64,000 nt of DNA from contig NZ_NOYD01000038.1 in the NCBI RefSeq assembly GCF_002258315.1, positions 62,001 to 126,000 of the forward strand, read 5' to 3'. The notes beneath the pieces were generated by a model. That model was not told where the DNA came from, did no database searches, and saw nothing but the letters and a program-made list of their open reading frames with translations. Position 1 is the first letter of the stretch. Each line of letters starts with the position of its first letter. The position numbers and the translations under genes were made by a program. Source of the stretch: Rhodococcus sp. 06-462-5 (lineage in GTDB: Bacteria; Actinomycetota; Actinomycetes; Mycobacteriales; Mycobacteriaceae). Of this stretch, positions 25,343 through 35,539 are shown piece by piece.

Positions 25343-26653
25343 TCAGTCGGCGAAGCCGGGCAGCCACTCGGTGAGAATGGCCATGTACGGCGCGTAGGCG
25401 TCCAGCTGCGCGCAGATACCGACCAGCCCGCCGAGCACTCGGAAGATCATCACGTACTCGGCAGGCATGTTCAACGCGCGAACGGTGCGGAACTGCGCAC
25501 TGTTGAAATCCGCGGCGGTGCCCGCAGCCTTCTGCAACCAGGCCCTGGTGAAGTGGAACGATTCGGTGTGAATCGGATCGGTGAACGGACGTAGATAGTC
25601 CTCGATCTCCTTCTGCGTCACCGTTCGGCCCGGCACCACGAAGCCGCTCTCGGTGAACAACACCACGAGTTCGTCGAATTTCTCGTCACGCGCGAGCGAG
25701 ACCATTCTGCCGAGAACCGGAGGGAGGCCGTCGGGCATCGGAGCGCAGGCACCGAAATCGATGACGCCCATGCGTCCGTCGTCGAGCATCATGAAATTGC
25801 CCGGATGGGGATCGGCGTGCAACAACTTCGCCCGCGCCGGAGACACGAATGCGAACAGTGCGAGCAGTTCGCCCGCCCGATTGCGTTCCTCGGCCGTTCC
25901 GTTCGCGATCACATCGGCCAGCGGCCGACCGGTCATCCATTCGCTGACAACCACTTTGGGTGCACTGGCGACGATCTTGGGAATGGCGAACTGTGGATCG
26001 CCCGCAAATTCCTTGCTGAAGGCACGTTGATTCGCCGCCTCGATGCGGTAGTCGAGCTCGTCCTCGGTACGGGCCGTCAATTCCTCGAGCACCGGCTTGA
26101 CGTCCGTGCCCGCGAGCACCGTGCTGAACAGGTTCGCGAACCTGTTCAGCGTCTTGAGGTCGGAGCGCAATGCGTCGTCCGCGCCGGGGTACTGGATCTT
26201 CACCGCGACATCGCGTCCATCCGACCACGTAGCTCGGTGCACCTGTCCGATGCTGGCCGAGGCGATCGCAGTGTCGTCGAAATCGAGAAAACGTGACCGC
26301 CACGCAGTTCCGAGCTGTTGGTCCAACACCCGATGCACGGTCTTCGCGGGCATCGGCGGTCCCTGCGCCTGCAGCTTGGTCAGCGCCTCGCGGTACGGCT
26401 CCGAAAACTCCTCAGGAACGGCCGCTTCCATCACCGAGAGCATCTGCCCGAGCTTCATGGCACCGCCCTTGAGTTCCCCGAGGACGGAGAAGAGCTGTTC
26501 TGCTGCTTTGGCGGCCATGTCCGCATCGATTTCGTCGCGATTGCCGCCGGCGAGCTTCTTGCCGAACCCTACGGCAGCACGACCGGCCATTCCGAGGGGA
26601 ATGCTGGCCAGTTTTGCAGTACGAGTCGATCCACGGCGCGGTATGTCAGACAC
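25343..26653 (-). CDS. ABC1/UbiB-family atypical kinase
   Basis: 436 residues from GTG 26653 with GGAG just upstream. ABC1 (AarF/UbiB/COQ8) hallmarks: KLGQ (67-70) of the KxGQ motif, alanine-rich loop ASASIGQVHR (131-140), VAVKIQYPG with Lys152, catalytic-loop LLHADPHPGNFM and metal-binding IDFGA. The family has ATPase activity and supports quinone or lipid-linked metabolism at membranes. In M. tuberculosis Rv3197 (also called MABP-1) lies beside whiB7. It follows the cyclodehydratase-like gene on the same strand by 92 bases. The substrate is unknown. Confidence 0.92.
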   Translation of the reverse strand: MSDIPRRGSTRTAKLASIPLGMAGRAAVGFGKKLAGGNRDEIDADMAAKAAEQLFSVLGELKGGAMKLGQMLSVMEAAVPEEFSEPYREALTKLQAQGPPMPAKTVHRVLDQQLGTAWRSRFLDFDDTAIASASIGQVHRATWSDGRDVAVKIQYPGADDALRSDLKTLNRFANLFSTVLAGTDVKPVLEELTARTEDELDYRIEAANQRAFSKEFAGDPQFAIPKIVASAPKVVVSEWMTGRPLADVIANGTAEERNRAGELLALFAFVSPARAKLLHADPHPGNFMMLDDGRMGVIDFGACAPMPDGLPPVLGRMVSLARDEKFDELVVLFTESGFVVPGRTVTQKEIEDYLRPFTDPIHTESFHFTRAWLQKAAGTAADFNSAQFRTVRALNMPAEYVMIFRVLGGLVGICAQLDAYAPYMAILTEWLPGFAD

Positions 26654-26745
26654 AGCTCCATCATGGCTGAACCTTCCGACAATTGCTCGGACCGCCCCGC
26701 ACCGACCGCTGTCGGTCGAGGTGAACTCGCGTTCGGTGCGTTTCG

Positions 26746-27642
26746 TCAGTGCCAGCAATCGCAGTGCGGATGCTTGGACCACAGCCGTTTGTGCACGGTG
26801 GTTCCGGCTGCCGCGAAGTCCAGCTCCATGGTGCAGTCGGCGGTCTCGGGGAGCGCGGCGTCGGAACGGCCGATGAGGTTCTCCAACTGAGCGAACGCGA
26901 ACGCTGCCGTGGCCAACACCGTGGCGCTGCTCGCTTGGCCGACCGTGCCGAGCAGTTGGGCGGACAGATGCGGCCACTCGGGCTCGAAGTCACAGCGCGT
27001 CAGATCTGCGCACCGCAGGCAACTCGTGCGGCCGGGCACCACGAAAGGACCGACTATGCCCTTGCCGTCTCGTAACCGCACCTGCAGATGTGAGATGCGC
27101 AGACGCACCAGATCGGTCACCAGTCGAGGTTCGGCAACCAGATCGTCGGCCAACACCACGACGTCGTAGTTCCACGACCTCACCACCGAGTGCGGGTAGC
27201 GCGTCGGAGTAAGGCTGGTCCTGCTCACCGTGACACCGGTTCGACTCAGACCGGAGGCCAACGCGTCGGAGATCGGACCCCGCCCCACGAGGTGGACGGT
27301 CTTGACCGCTCTCGGCCCGGCCTGCGAGGCCCGAAGCGAATTGTCGGGCTGCTGCACCGGTTCGCTGGTGCCGTGCATCAGCAACCCGGAATCTTCCAGT
27401 TCACCGAGCATCGACGATGTCCGATTGGCGGACAGCCCCAATGTCATTGCGTGACAGACGATGTGAGGCCTGGAGTGACCCGCGGCGAGGAGTCGGAGAA
27501 TTTCGAGTATCGAGCCCGGCTCGGCACCGGGAGGTGGAGTGACGACGACGCTGGTCTCGGGATTCCAACCCAACTGAACGGTGCCGTCTCGACGCGGCAA
27601 TATTGCCACCGCAGGATCGAGTCGAACGGTCGGTGTGATCAT
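26746..27642 (-). CDS. Cyclodehydratase/ThiF-related protein (TOMM leader-binding-like)
   Basis: 298 residues from ATG 27642 (GTG 27651 also in frame). Resembles the bacteriocin cyclodehydratase domain family (TIGR03882), the E1/ThiF-related partner that binds leader peptides in thiazole/oxazole-modified peptide pathways. Residues about 110-240 form a Rossmann-like core (KTVHLVGRGPISDALASGL). Two Cys pairs, SCLRC (near 208-211) and HCDCWH at the C-terminus, look like the structural zinc site. No YcaO partner or precursor peptide is seen nearby. Rv3196 is the positional homologue I recall. Real biochemical role unknown. Confidence 0.75.
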   Translation of the reverse strand: MITPTVRLDPAVAILPRRDGTVQLGWNPETSVVVTPPPGAEPGSILEILRLLAAGHSRPHIVCHAMTLGLSANRTSSMLGELEDSGLLMHGTSEPVQQPDNSLRASQAGPRAVKTVHLVGRGPISDALASGLSRTGVTVSRTSLTPTRYPHSVVRSWNYDVVVLADDLVAEPRLVTDLVRLRISHLQVRLRDGKGIVGPFVVPGRTSCLRCADLTRCDFEPEWPHLSAQLLGTVGQASSATVLATAAFAFAQLENLIGRSDAALPETADCTMELDFAAAGTTVHKRLWSKHPHCDCWH

Positions 27643-27692
27643 GGAACACACTCTGACAGCGCCGACAGCGAAGAACGCCCGCTCGGGGCACG

Positions 27693-27780
27693 TTATCCAC
27701 AGGGTGGAAGGGCCTCCGAGCAGGCGTTCGACGATTTCGATCGAAGTGGTGCGAAACCGGCCGGGTCAGGTTGTGGATGA
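27693..27780. promoter_or_regulatory. Two DnaA-box-like sequences
   Basis: TTATCCACA (27693-27701) is a perfect DnaA box. TGTGGATGA (27772-27780) is an inverted box with one mismatch, at the 3' end of the DUF2342 gene. Both lie in or next to the 123-base gap between two minus-strand genes. No AT-rich unwinding element is nearby, so this is not the origin. It could be a DnaA-titrating or DnaA-regulated site. Confidence 0.35.
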
Positions 27781-29163
27781 ACCCTTCTCGGGATCACCGT
27801 CGGTGCCCTTGTCGTCGTTGTCCGCGGCGCGCTCGGCGCGCTCTTCGGCTTCCTTGGCCTCCATCGCTTCGAGCTGCGCGATCGGGTCGTCGAAGCTCGA
27901 CGTTCCACCGCCGACGACTCGGTCGATGAACGCCGCGGGGTTGTCCAGATCCGACGAGTCGGGCAGCAGATCGGGGTGTGCCCACACACCGTCGCGTCCC
28001 TCGATGTCGGCTGCGGCGAGGAGCTGACGCCACAGATCGGCTGCCTCGCGGACCTTGCGGGGTCGCAGTTCGAGGCCGACCAGCGTCGCGAAGGTCTGTT
28101 CGGCAGGGCCTCCCGACGCTCGGCGTCGCCGGATCGTTTCGCCGAGCGCGACGGCACCGGGCAGGCGGTCGCCCAGAGCGGCCGCAACCACCGTCTCGAC
28201 CCATCCTTCGACCAGGGCCAGCAGTGTCTCGAGACGCTCGAGTGCGTGCTTCTGCTCCGGCGTCGTCTGTGGCTCGAAGGCACCCTGTTGCAGGATCGCC
28301 TCGATCTTCGACGGATCGGTCAGCGCGGACGGATCGAGTCCCGCGGCGGCTTCCTCGATGGCCGAGAAGTCCATTCGGATTCCGCGTGCGTACTCCTCGA
28401 CAGTGGCCAGAACCCGCTGCCGCAGCCACGGGACGTGGCTGTATAGCCGCTGATGGGCGGCCTCACGTGCGGCGAGGAACACCAACACCTCACGGTCGGG
28501 CTGCTCGAGTCCCTCACTGAACGACGCGATGGCCGACGGCAGCAGCGCCGCCGTTCCCGACGGTCCGAGGGGCAGGCCGATATCGGTGGACGTCAGAACC
28601 TCCTTGGACAGCTGGCCGAGAGCTTGGCCGAGCTGCGAGCCGAACGCCATCCCGCCCATCTGCGTCAGCATCCCCATCATCGGCCCGGCCATCTGCTGGG
28701 CCTCGGCGGGCAGGCCCGAGGTCCACATGCCCGAAATCTGCTCGGCGACGGGGTCGCACAGGCGCTTCCAGGTGTCCATCGTGTTGTCGAGCCAGTCGAC
28801 CGGTGTCCACGCGACGGTCTTCGTGGCACCGGCGGGCAGCGTCGTCGCCCCGTCCAGCCACAACTCGGCCAGGTGCGCTGCGTCGGTGACGGCCTCTCGT
28901 TCGCCCGCCGACACCGGGCTGAAGTCGCCCATCTGCTGACGTGCCAGCTGCTTGGCCAGGTCGTAGTTCACCGGTCCCGAACCGGTCCCGCCTGCCGCTC
29001 CCATTCCGCTGAGCATCTGGCCGAACTGGGTGAGCATCTGGCCCAGCTGGGCGGGGTCGAAGCCCTCGCCGCCGAAACCGAAACCGGCGGGGTTGCCCGA
29101 GCCGTCCGGATCCTTCTTCTTGTCCGGGTCGTCGTCGGAGGCACCGAAACCAAAATTGCTCAT
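27766..29163 (-). CDS. DUF2342 / zincin-like metallopeptidase-type protein
   Basis: 465 residues. A Gly/Phe-rich disordered N-terminus (NPAGFGFGGEGFDP) and a Met/Gln/Gly-rich stretch precede the DUF2342 core (about 90-430). The family is described as zincin-like with an HExxH motif; here the segment is LAAREAAHQRLYSHVPW, so Arg stands where the first His is expected, while the E-x2-H portion and a downstream Asp/Glu-rich helix remain. The C-terminus is highly charged. Between the Lon-PDZ gene (divergent) and the cyclodehydratase-like gene, as with Rv3195 in M. tuberculosis. Activity uncertain. Confidence 0.82.
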   Translation of the reverse strand: MSNFGFGASDDDPDKKKDPDGSGNPAGFGFGGEGFDPAQLGQMLTQFGQMLSGMGAAGGTGSGPVNYDLAKQLARQQMGDFSPVSAGEREAVTDAAHLAELWLDGATTLPAGATKTVAWTPVDWLDNTMDTWKRLCDPVAEQISGMWTSGLPAEAQQMAGPMMGMLTQMGGMAFGSQLGQALGQLSKEVLTSTDIGLPLGPSGTAALLPSAIASFSEGLEQPDREVLVFLAAREAAHQRLYSHVPWLRQRVLATVEEYARGIRMDFSAIEEAAAGLDPSALTDPSKIEAILQQGAFEPQTTPEQKHALERLETLLALVEGWVETVVAAALGDRLPGAVALGETIRRRRASGGPAEQTFATLVGLELRPRKVREAADLWRQLLAAADIEGRDGVWAHPDLLPDSSDLDNPAAFIDRVVGGGTSSFDDPIAQLEAMEAKEAEERAERAADNDDKGTDGDPEKGSSTT

Positions 29164-29308
29164 GTCTCAACGGTACAAGCCCGGCGAACGGAGAGAGTGG
29201 TGGATCGTCACGCTGACGGCGAACACCGGGACCGTGAGAAGTCGGCACGGACGCACTCGGTAGGGGCGGTCTGCACCGTCGACCGTATTCGGATCTAGTG
29301 TCTACGGA

Positions 29309-30334
29309 GTGAACCGAAGGATCGCCACTCTTGTCGCTGCCCTGGTACCCGTGGTGGTGCTGGGCGTCACCGGCTCGGTCGTCACCGTTCCGTTCGCCGC
29401 CCTCGGCCCCGGCCCGACGTACAACACTCTCGGCGACGTCGACGGGGTGCCCGTGGTGCAGATAGACGGAACCGAGGTCGACCCGACCACGGGTCACCTG
29501 AACATGACGACCGTGGCCGTGCGCGATCAACTCAACCTGTTCGAGGCTCTCGGCTTCTGGGCCAGCGGCAGGCAAGGACTCGTTCCGCGCGAGGAGGTCT
29601 ATCCGCCGGACAAGACGAAAGAAGAAGTGCAGGAAGGCAATCAGGCGGATTTCGAGGAGTCCGAATCGAGCGCCGAACTCGCCGCGCTGCATCACCTGGA
29701 TCTGCCGGTCTCGCTCGCGGTGGCCAGCGTGGCCGACGACGGGCCCGCTGTCGACGTGCTGAACGTGGGGGACACGCTCGTCTCGGTCGGCGGCACCCCC
29801 GTGGCCACGGCGGCCGCGGTTCGTGAGGCGGTCAGCTCCCGGGCTCCGGGTGATTCCGTCGATATCGAGTACGTCCGGGACGGCATCACGCAGACGGGTT
29901 CGGTGGTACTCGGAGCCCGGCCCGACGACGACACCAAGGGCTACCTCGGCGTCACGCCCGAGGAGCAGCCCGATGTGCCGTTCGAAGTGAAGTTCAATCT
30001 CGCCGATGTCGGCGGACCCTCGGCCGGACTGATGTTCAGCCTGGCGGTGGTCGACAAGCTCAGTCCGGGTGAGCTGAGCAACGGAGAGTTCGTCGCGGGG
30101 ACGGGAACCATCGACGCCGAAGGCACAGTCGGCCCCATCGGCGGCATTCCGTACAAGCTGATCGCCGCCCGCGAAGCCGGAGCCACCACGTTCCTGGTGC
30201 CGGACGCCAACTGCGGTGAGGCGCAACAGAACGTCCCCGACGGCCTCAGATTGGTGCGTGTCGAATCGCTGGACAGTGCTGTCGACTCGCTGCAGGCGAT
30301 CGGCTCCGGCGGCGACGCGCCGTCCTGCAGCTGA
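29309..30334 (+). CDS. PDZ-domain, membrane-anchored Lon-like serine protease (YlbL type)
   Basis: 341 residues, GTG start. The N-terminal hydrophobic segment (about 7-30, ATLVAALVPVVVLGVTGSVV) is a signal anchor; the rest is extracytoplasmic. PDZ domain at about 130-205 (GDTLVSVGGTPV). Lon-type proteolytic domain with catalytic Ser238 in GGPSAGLMFSLA and Lys283 in GGIPYKLIAARE; no ATPase module. Likely degrades or processes exported proteins. Divergent from the DUF2342 gene across a 145-base gap. Rv3194c is the equivalent I recall. Confidence 0.92.
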   Translation: MNRRIATLVAALVPVVVLGVTGSVVTVPFAALGPGPTYNTLGDVDGVPVVQIDGTEVDPTTGHLNMTTVAVRDQLNLFEALGFWASGRQGLVPREEVYPPDKTKEEVQEGNQADFEESESSAELAALHHLDLPVSLAVASVADDGPAVDVLNVGDTLVSVGGTPVATAAAVREAVSSRAPGDSVDIEYVRDGITQTGSVVLGARPDDDTKGYLGVTPEEQPDVPFEVKFNLADVGGPSAGLMFSLAVVDKLSPGELSNGEFVAGTGTIDAEGTVGPIGGIPYKLIAAREAGATTFLVPDANCGEAQQNVPDGLRLVRVESLDSAVDSLQAIGSGGDAPSCS

Positions 30335-30347
30335 CCGGACCCTGCGG

Positions 30348-31004
30348 TTAGTCGTCGTCGACGACGTCGAACGTCGCGTAGAGGCCGTGTACGACGTTGG
30401 GGGCCAGGTCCTCCGCGATGCGAAGGTCGATGGGTGCGAAGGGGTCGGCGTCCTCGTCCGGGTGCAACTGCAGCAGAGTCAAGGACGGACCGTCCTTGAG
30501 GACGGCGACGATCAATCGAGCATCGCGTTTCTCGGGATGGTTCTCGGCAGCCGAGCGCGCGGCCTCGTCGGCCGCATCGGGATCGGCGAGCAACGGCATC
30601 AAGGCGTCGTCGAGGGTCGATTCGGCGGCGGGGGGAAGCACGACGATCTCTTGCACCAAAGCGCATCCGACGACACCCTCGGGCCACGTGGAGGTGGCCA
30701 GGAACTCGTCCAGCGCAGGGGAGCCGCCGGTGATGTCCTCGGGCAGCGAGTGCTGTTGGATCGGAGTCAGAGCAGCGCCGTCGGCGAGATCGTCGAGCAG
30801 GCCGGGTTCGGCCGCGGCGAGCGCAGCCGTGGGCACAAGCGCGAACATCTGCGGGGCCTGGTGCCAACCGCCCGCATCGACGAAATCCGCCACCTCTCGG
30901 GCACATCGGGCCAGAGCCTCGGCCACGTCCTGCCCACCCGACTCGGGGTCGAACTCGCTTCCGAAATCGTCTCGGCCGGGCAGTCCGTTGCTGTCGTTGC
31001 TCAC
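30348..31004 (-). CDS. PPA1309-family protein of unknown function
   Basis: 218 residues from a GTG start. An acidic, soluble, single-domain protein: ALARCAREVADFVDAGGWHQ near the N-terminus, FALVPTAALAAAEPGLLDDL, LVQEIVVLPP and a C-terminal acidic tail. I recognise an actinobacterial family named after Cutibacterium PPA1309; members usually sit next to the Lon-PDZ and UPF0182 genes. No catalytic motif visible. Convergent with the Lon-PDZ gene (13 bases apart) and divergent from the UPF0182 gene. Confidence 0.75.
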   Translation of the reverse strand: MSNDSNGLPGRDDFGSEFDPESGGQDVAEALARCAREVADFVDAGGWHQAPQMFALVPTAALAAAEPGLLDDLADGAALTPIQQHSLPEDITGGSPALDEFLATSTWPEGVVGCALVQEIVVLPPAAESTLDDALMPLLADPDAADEAARSAAENHPEKRDARLIVAVLKDGPSLTLLQLHPDEDADPFAPIDLRIAEDLAPNVVHGLYATFDVVDDD

Positions 31005-31203
31005 CGCACTATCCTCGCATTCCGATGGTTCCGTCGGACGCGACGCTCCTGACCTGCGGTCGGCGGAGGCCGCAGTACGGTTGTCGCAGCCGTAGGATCA
31101 ACGTACGTACAGTAGGGCGAAACGGACATGCGGTGCACACTGAGTGCATCGCGGAAGTCATCTGCGGCGCCGATCGGCGCCGCCCGAAGTTGGAGTGTGG
31201 CAC

Positions 31204-34164
31204 GTGGGCATGAGGCCCCCCACCGGTATGCCGTCCTTGTCGCGGCGCAGCCGGATCTTGCTCGTATTGGCCTTGGTGGCAGCAGGTTTGCTACTGATCG
31301 GTCCCCGTCTGATCGACATCTACACCAACTGGTTGTGGTTCGGAGAAGTCGACTTCCGCGGCGTGTACACCACTACTCTGCTGACGCGGTTGGTGATCTT
31401 CCTCGTCGTTGCCCTTGTCGTCGGACTCATCGTGTTCGCGGCTCTGGCGGTGGCGTACCGCAACCGGCCGGTGTTCGTTCCCGTCGCCGGGCCCAACGAT
31501 CCGATCGCTCGGTACCGCACCACGGTGATGAGCCGGTTGCGCCTGTTCGGCATCGGGATCCCGGTGGTGTTCGGGTTCCTGTCCGGCATGATCGCCCAGA
31601 CCAACTGGGCGACGGTGCAGTTGTTCCTCAACGGCGGCGACTTCGGGATAACCGACCCGCAGTTCAACCTGGACGTCGGGTTCTACTCGTTCGATCTGCC
31701 GTTCTACCGCTTCGTTCTCAATTGGCTGTTCGTCGCCATCCTGGTTGCGTTCTTCGCGAACCTGGTGACGCAGTACGTGTTCGGCGGGATTCGACTGGCC
31801 GGACGCGAGGGTGCGTTGACCCGCGCCGCACGCATCCAGCTCGCCGTTCTGGCCGGTACCTTCGTCCTGCTCAAGGCCGTCGCATACTGGTTCGACCGGT
31901 ACACCCTGCTGTCGAGCAGTCGTAAGGAACCCACGTTCACCGGTGCCAGCTTCACCGATATCAACGCGGTGCTCCCGGCCAAACTGATCCTGCTGGCGAT
32001 CGCGGTGATCTGCGCGATCGCCTTCTTCGCGGCGATATTCCTGCGTGATCTCCGGATCCCGGCGTTGGCCACGGCTCTGCTGGTGCTCTCGTCGATCCTC
32101 ATCGGGGCCGTCTGGCCGCTGGTGATGGAACAGTTCTCGGTGCGCCCGAACGCGGCGGACAAGGAGAGCACGTACATCGAGCGGAACATCGCGGCAACCA
32201 GAGATGCGTACGGGTTGAACGACGACGTGGTGACCTACCGGAACTACTCCGGTGAGGCGGCGCTGAGCCCAGGTGAGGTGGCTTCGGAGTCGGCCACGAT
32301 GTCCAACATCCGCCTCCTCGATCCGAACATCCTCGCGCCCACGTTCACCCAGCAGCGTCAGATCCGTAACTTCTACGGGTTCCCCGACACTCTGGCCGTC
32401 GACCGCTACCCCGATGCGGACGGCAACCTGCGCGACTACGTGGTTGCAGCCCGTGAGATCTCACCGCAGACGCTCGACGCGAACCAGCGTGACTGGATCA
32501 ACCGCCACACCGTGTTCACACACGGCAACGGCTTCGTCGCAGCACCGGCCAACTCCGTCGACGAGGCCGTCGCCGACGAATCCAGCGGTGGGCGCGGCGG
32601 ATACCCGAACTACCAGGTCAACTGGATCGAGAACGATTCCGAGGGCACCATCCGCAAGGACGGCCCCGGCGACCTGGACCAGCCGCGCATCTACTTCGGC
32701 CCGGTCATCGCCAACTCCGATGCGGACTACTCGATCGTCGGTTCCACCGGCGAGCCTCGGGAGTACGACACCGACAGCAAGAGCTACACCTACACCGGTG
32801 CGGCGGGCGTCGACGTCGGCAACTTCTTCAACCGGCTCGTCTTCGCCAGCAAGTACGCCGAGCGCAACATCCTGTTTTCGAGCGTGATCGGCGACGAGTC
32901 GAAGATCCTGTTCAACCGTGACCCCCGCGACCGCGTGCAGAAGGTCGCACCGTGGTTGACGACGGACGGATCGACCTACCCGGCGATCGTCGAGGGCAAG
33001 CTCGTCTGGATCATCGACGGGTACACCACGCTGGACAACTTCCCGTACGCCCAGCGGATGTCGCTCGAGGACGCCACGGCCGACAGCATCGAGTCGACGA
33101 CGACTCGTGCGCTGCCGAGCCGAGAGGTGTCGTACATCCGAAACTCGGTGAAGGCCACCGTCGATGCGTACGACGGCACAGTCAAGCTCTACGAGCAGGA
33201 CGAAAACGATCCCGTGCTCAAGGCATGGGAAGGCGTGTTCCCGGGAACCGTCATTCCGAAGGACCAGGTGTCCGACGAGCTTCGTGATCACTTCCGTTAC
33301 CCGGAAGATCTGTTCAAGGTCCAGCGTGAACTGTTGACCAAGTACCACGTCAACGATCCGCGAGAGTTCTTCACCAACAACGCGTTCTGGGAAGTTCCGA
33401 CCGACCCGACCGCCGAGAACACCGCGGCCAAGCAGCCTCCGTACTACGTCGTCGCATCCGACATCTCCAACGAGGAGAATCAGGCGTCGTTCCAGTTGAC
33501 CAGCGCGCTGGTCGGATATCGCCGAGAGGTGCTGGGCGCGTACGTCAGTGCGGATTCGGACCCGGAGAACTACGGCAAGATCACCGTGTTGCGATTGCCG
33601 ACCGATACGTCGACTCAGGGTCCGAATCAGGTGCAGAACCAGATGACGACCACGACGGACGTGTCCGAGAGTCTCGGCATCGTGCGCCGTGAGAACACCG
33701 TGGAGTTCGGCAACCTGCTGACACTTCCGGTCGGCAACGGCGGATTGATCTACGTGGAGCCGGTGTACGCCTCTCGTACCAACGAGGCGTCCGCTTATCC
33801 GCAGTTGATTCGTGTGTTGGTCTCGTACGAGGGCCGCGTCGGGTACGCCGCGACACTGCCCGAGGCCATCGAGCAGGTGTTCGGAGCGGGTGCCGGACGA
33901 ACTGTCACCGCACCCGGTGAGACCGACGGAACCACGCAGCCGGGCGCTGTTCCCGAGACCGCGCCGTCCGACGGTGGCACGCCTGCGGCAACTCCTGCCC
34001 CCGCCACCGGCGGTTCGGCGACGAGGGATGCTGCCGTCACCGGTCTGAACGCTGCACTGTCTGCTGTGCGCACTGCGCAGCAGAGCGGAAATCTGGCGGA
34101 ACTGGGCACTGCGCTCGAGAACCTGCAGACCGCGGTCGACACGTACAACCGGGCCGGCAACTGA
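31204..34164 (+). CDS. UPF0182 family large membrane protein
   Basis: 986 residues from GTG 31204 (ATG 31210 alternative; GGAG lies 7 bases before the GTG). About seven membrane segments in the first ~310 residues ([19 protein letters not shown], then [20 protein letters not shown], and more), then a long extracytoplasmic domain rich in [12 protein letters not shown]- and DPREFFTNN-type segments. The C-terminus is Pro/Thr/Ala-rich (about 900-945), followed by a short helical repeat region ([20 protein letters not shown]). Conserved across actinobacteria (Rv3193c), function unknown. A strong terminator follows. Confidence 0.9.
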   Translation: MGMRPPTGMPSLSRRSRILLVLALVAAGLLLIGPRLIDIYTNWLWFGEVDFRGVYTTTLLTRLVIFLVVALVVGLIVFAALAVAYRNRPVFVPVAGPNDPIARYRTTVMSRLRLFGIGIPVVFGFLSGMIAQTNWATVQLFLNGGDFGITDPQFNLDVGFYSFDLPFYRFVLNWLFVAILVAFFANLVTQYVFGGIRLAGREGALTRAARIQLAVLAGTFVLLKAVAYWFDRYTLLSSSRKEPTFTGASFTDINAVLPAKLILLAIAVICAIAFFAAIFLRDLRIPALATALLVLSSILIGAVWPLVMEQFSVRPNAADKESTYIERNIAATRDAYGLNDDVVTYRNYSGEAALSPGEVASESATMSNIRLLDPNILAPTFTQQRQIRNFYGFPDTLAVDRYPDADGNLRDYVVAAREISPQTLDANQRDWINRHTVFTHGNGFVAAPANSVDEAVADESSGGRGGYPNYQVNWIENDSEGTIRKDGPGDLDQPRIYFGPVIANSDADYSIVGSTGEPREYDTDSKSYTYTGAAGVDVGNFFNRLVFASKYAERNILFSSVIGDESKILFNRDPRDRVQKVAPWLTTDGSTYPAIVEGKLVWIIDGYTTLDNFPYAQRMSLEDATADSIESTTTRALPSREVSYIRNSVKATVDAYDGTVKLYEQDENDPVLKAWEGVFPGTVIPKDQVSDELRDHFRYPEDLFKVQRELLTKYHVNDPREFFTNNAFWEVPTDPTAENTAAKQPPYYVVASDISNEENQASFQLTSALVGYRREVLGAYVSADSDPENYGKITVLRLPTDTSTQGPNQVQNQMTTTTDVSESLGIVRRENTVEFGNLLTLPVGNGGLIYVEPVYASRTNEASAYPQLIRVLVSYEGRVGYAATLPEAIEQVFGAGAGRTVTAPGETDGTTQPGAVPETAPSDGGTPAATPAPATGGSATRDAAVTGLNAALSAVRTAQQSGNLAELGTALENLQTAVDTYNRAGN

Positions 34165-34166
34165 TC

Positions 34167-34246
34167 GGTTCGGGTCAGGTCCGCTGACCTGAACCGGTCG
34201 ATACGAGCGGAAGGGCCGCCTCACCGAATGGTGAGGCGGCCCTTCC
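34167..34246. terminator. Bidirectional intrinsic terminator after the UPF0182 gene and rpf
   Basis: Two hairpins lie between convergent genes. GGTTCGGGTCAG (34167-34178) pairs with CTGACCTGAACC (34184-34195), one G-T pair. GGAAGGGCCGCCTCACC (34209-34225) pairs perfectly over 17 bases with 34230-34246 around a GAAT loop. T-tracts are weak, as is usual in high-GC actinobacteria. Confidence 0.8.
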
Positions 34247-34316
34247 GTCGTTCGTCACCTACTCGCGCGTGAGACACGAGGCAAGGTGAGAGGCAGTTCG
34301 AGGAACTGCCGGGTGA

Positions 34317-35084
<768 letters not shown>

Positions 35085-35222
35085 TTAGGGCCGTCCGTGA
35101 AGGTAGTCGAGGATCTGCTCACCGTCACTGAGCCGAAATGGGACGGCAGGCGTCCACATGTTGGGATAGAAAAGGGTATTTACGCAGCTCAACCCATCTC
35201 GTGGCGCTATTGTTTCAAGTCT

Positions 35223-35243
35223 GTAACCCGACCGTTATGTGAC
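35223..35243. promoter_or_regulatory. GTAAC-like pentamer repeats, possible MtrA site
   Basis: GTAAC (35223-35227), six bases, GTTAT (35234-35238), then GTGAC (35239-35243). MtrA, the actinobacterial cell-wall response regulator, binds loosely conserved GTNAC direct repeats near rpf and peptidoglycan-hydrolase genes. The match is partial. Confidence 0.25.
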
Positions 35244-35409
35244 TCGAAACACGCAACAAAAGAGACGCGGAGCACTATTTTGGACCACCTTCGACGTGAT
35301 AAACGCGCGCCGTGACGGGTCGCAGTGCACTCGTTCGGGTGCGCGAGTGCGCCGAGAAGTCACGTGATTTGCATTGGCCGTACGCACGGTAGTAACTTCG
35401 TAGATGCAA

Positions 35410-35483
35410 CGCGGGGTGGAGCAGCTCGGTAGCTCGCTGGGCTCATAACCCAGAGGTCGCAGGTTCAAATCCTGTCCCCGCTA
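35410..35483 (+). tRNA. Initiator tRNA-Met (CAT)
   Basis: 74 bases. Acceptor CGCGGGG pairs with CCCCGCT, leaving the unpaired first position (C1 against T72) that marks initiator tRNA. Anticodon CAT at 35444-35446 in the loop CTCATAA, flanked by the three G-C pairs (GGG/CCC) required for initiation. T-loop GTTCAAATC. Discriminator A73; CCA is not encoded. A perfect terminator follows. Confidence 0.96.
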
Positions 35484-35490
35484 CTATCGA

Positions 35491-35525
35491 AAAAGACCCA
35501 GGACAGATGTCCTGGGTCTTTTTCT
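35491..35525 (+). terminator. Intrinsic terminator of initiator tRNA
   Basis: AAAA, GACCCAGGAC (35495-35504), loop AGAT, GTCCTGGGTC (35509-35518), then TTTTT. The flanking A and T tracts also pair, so it can act on both strands. Confidence 0.9.
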
Positions 35526-35539
35526 GTTTCCATTGGTGA

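Noticed and set aside
27693-27701. Replication origin
   Set aside because: Only two DnaA-like boxes, no AT-rich region, no dnaA or dnaN nearby.
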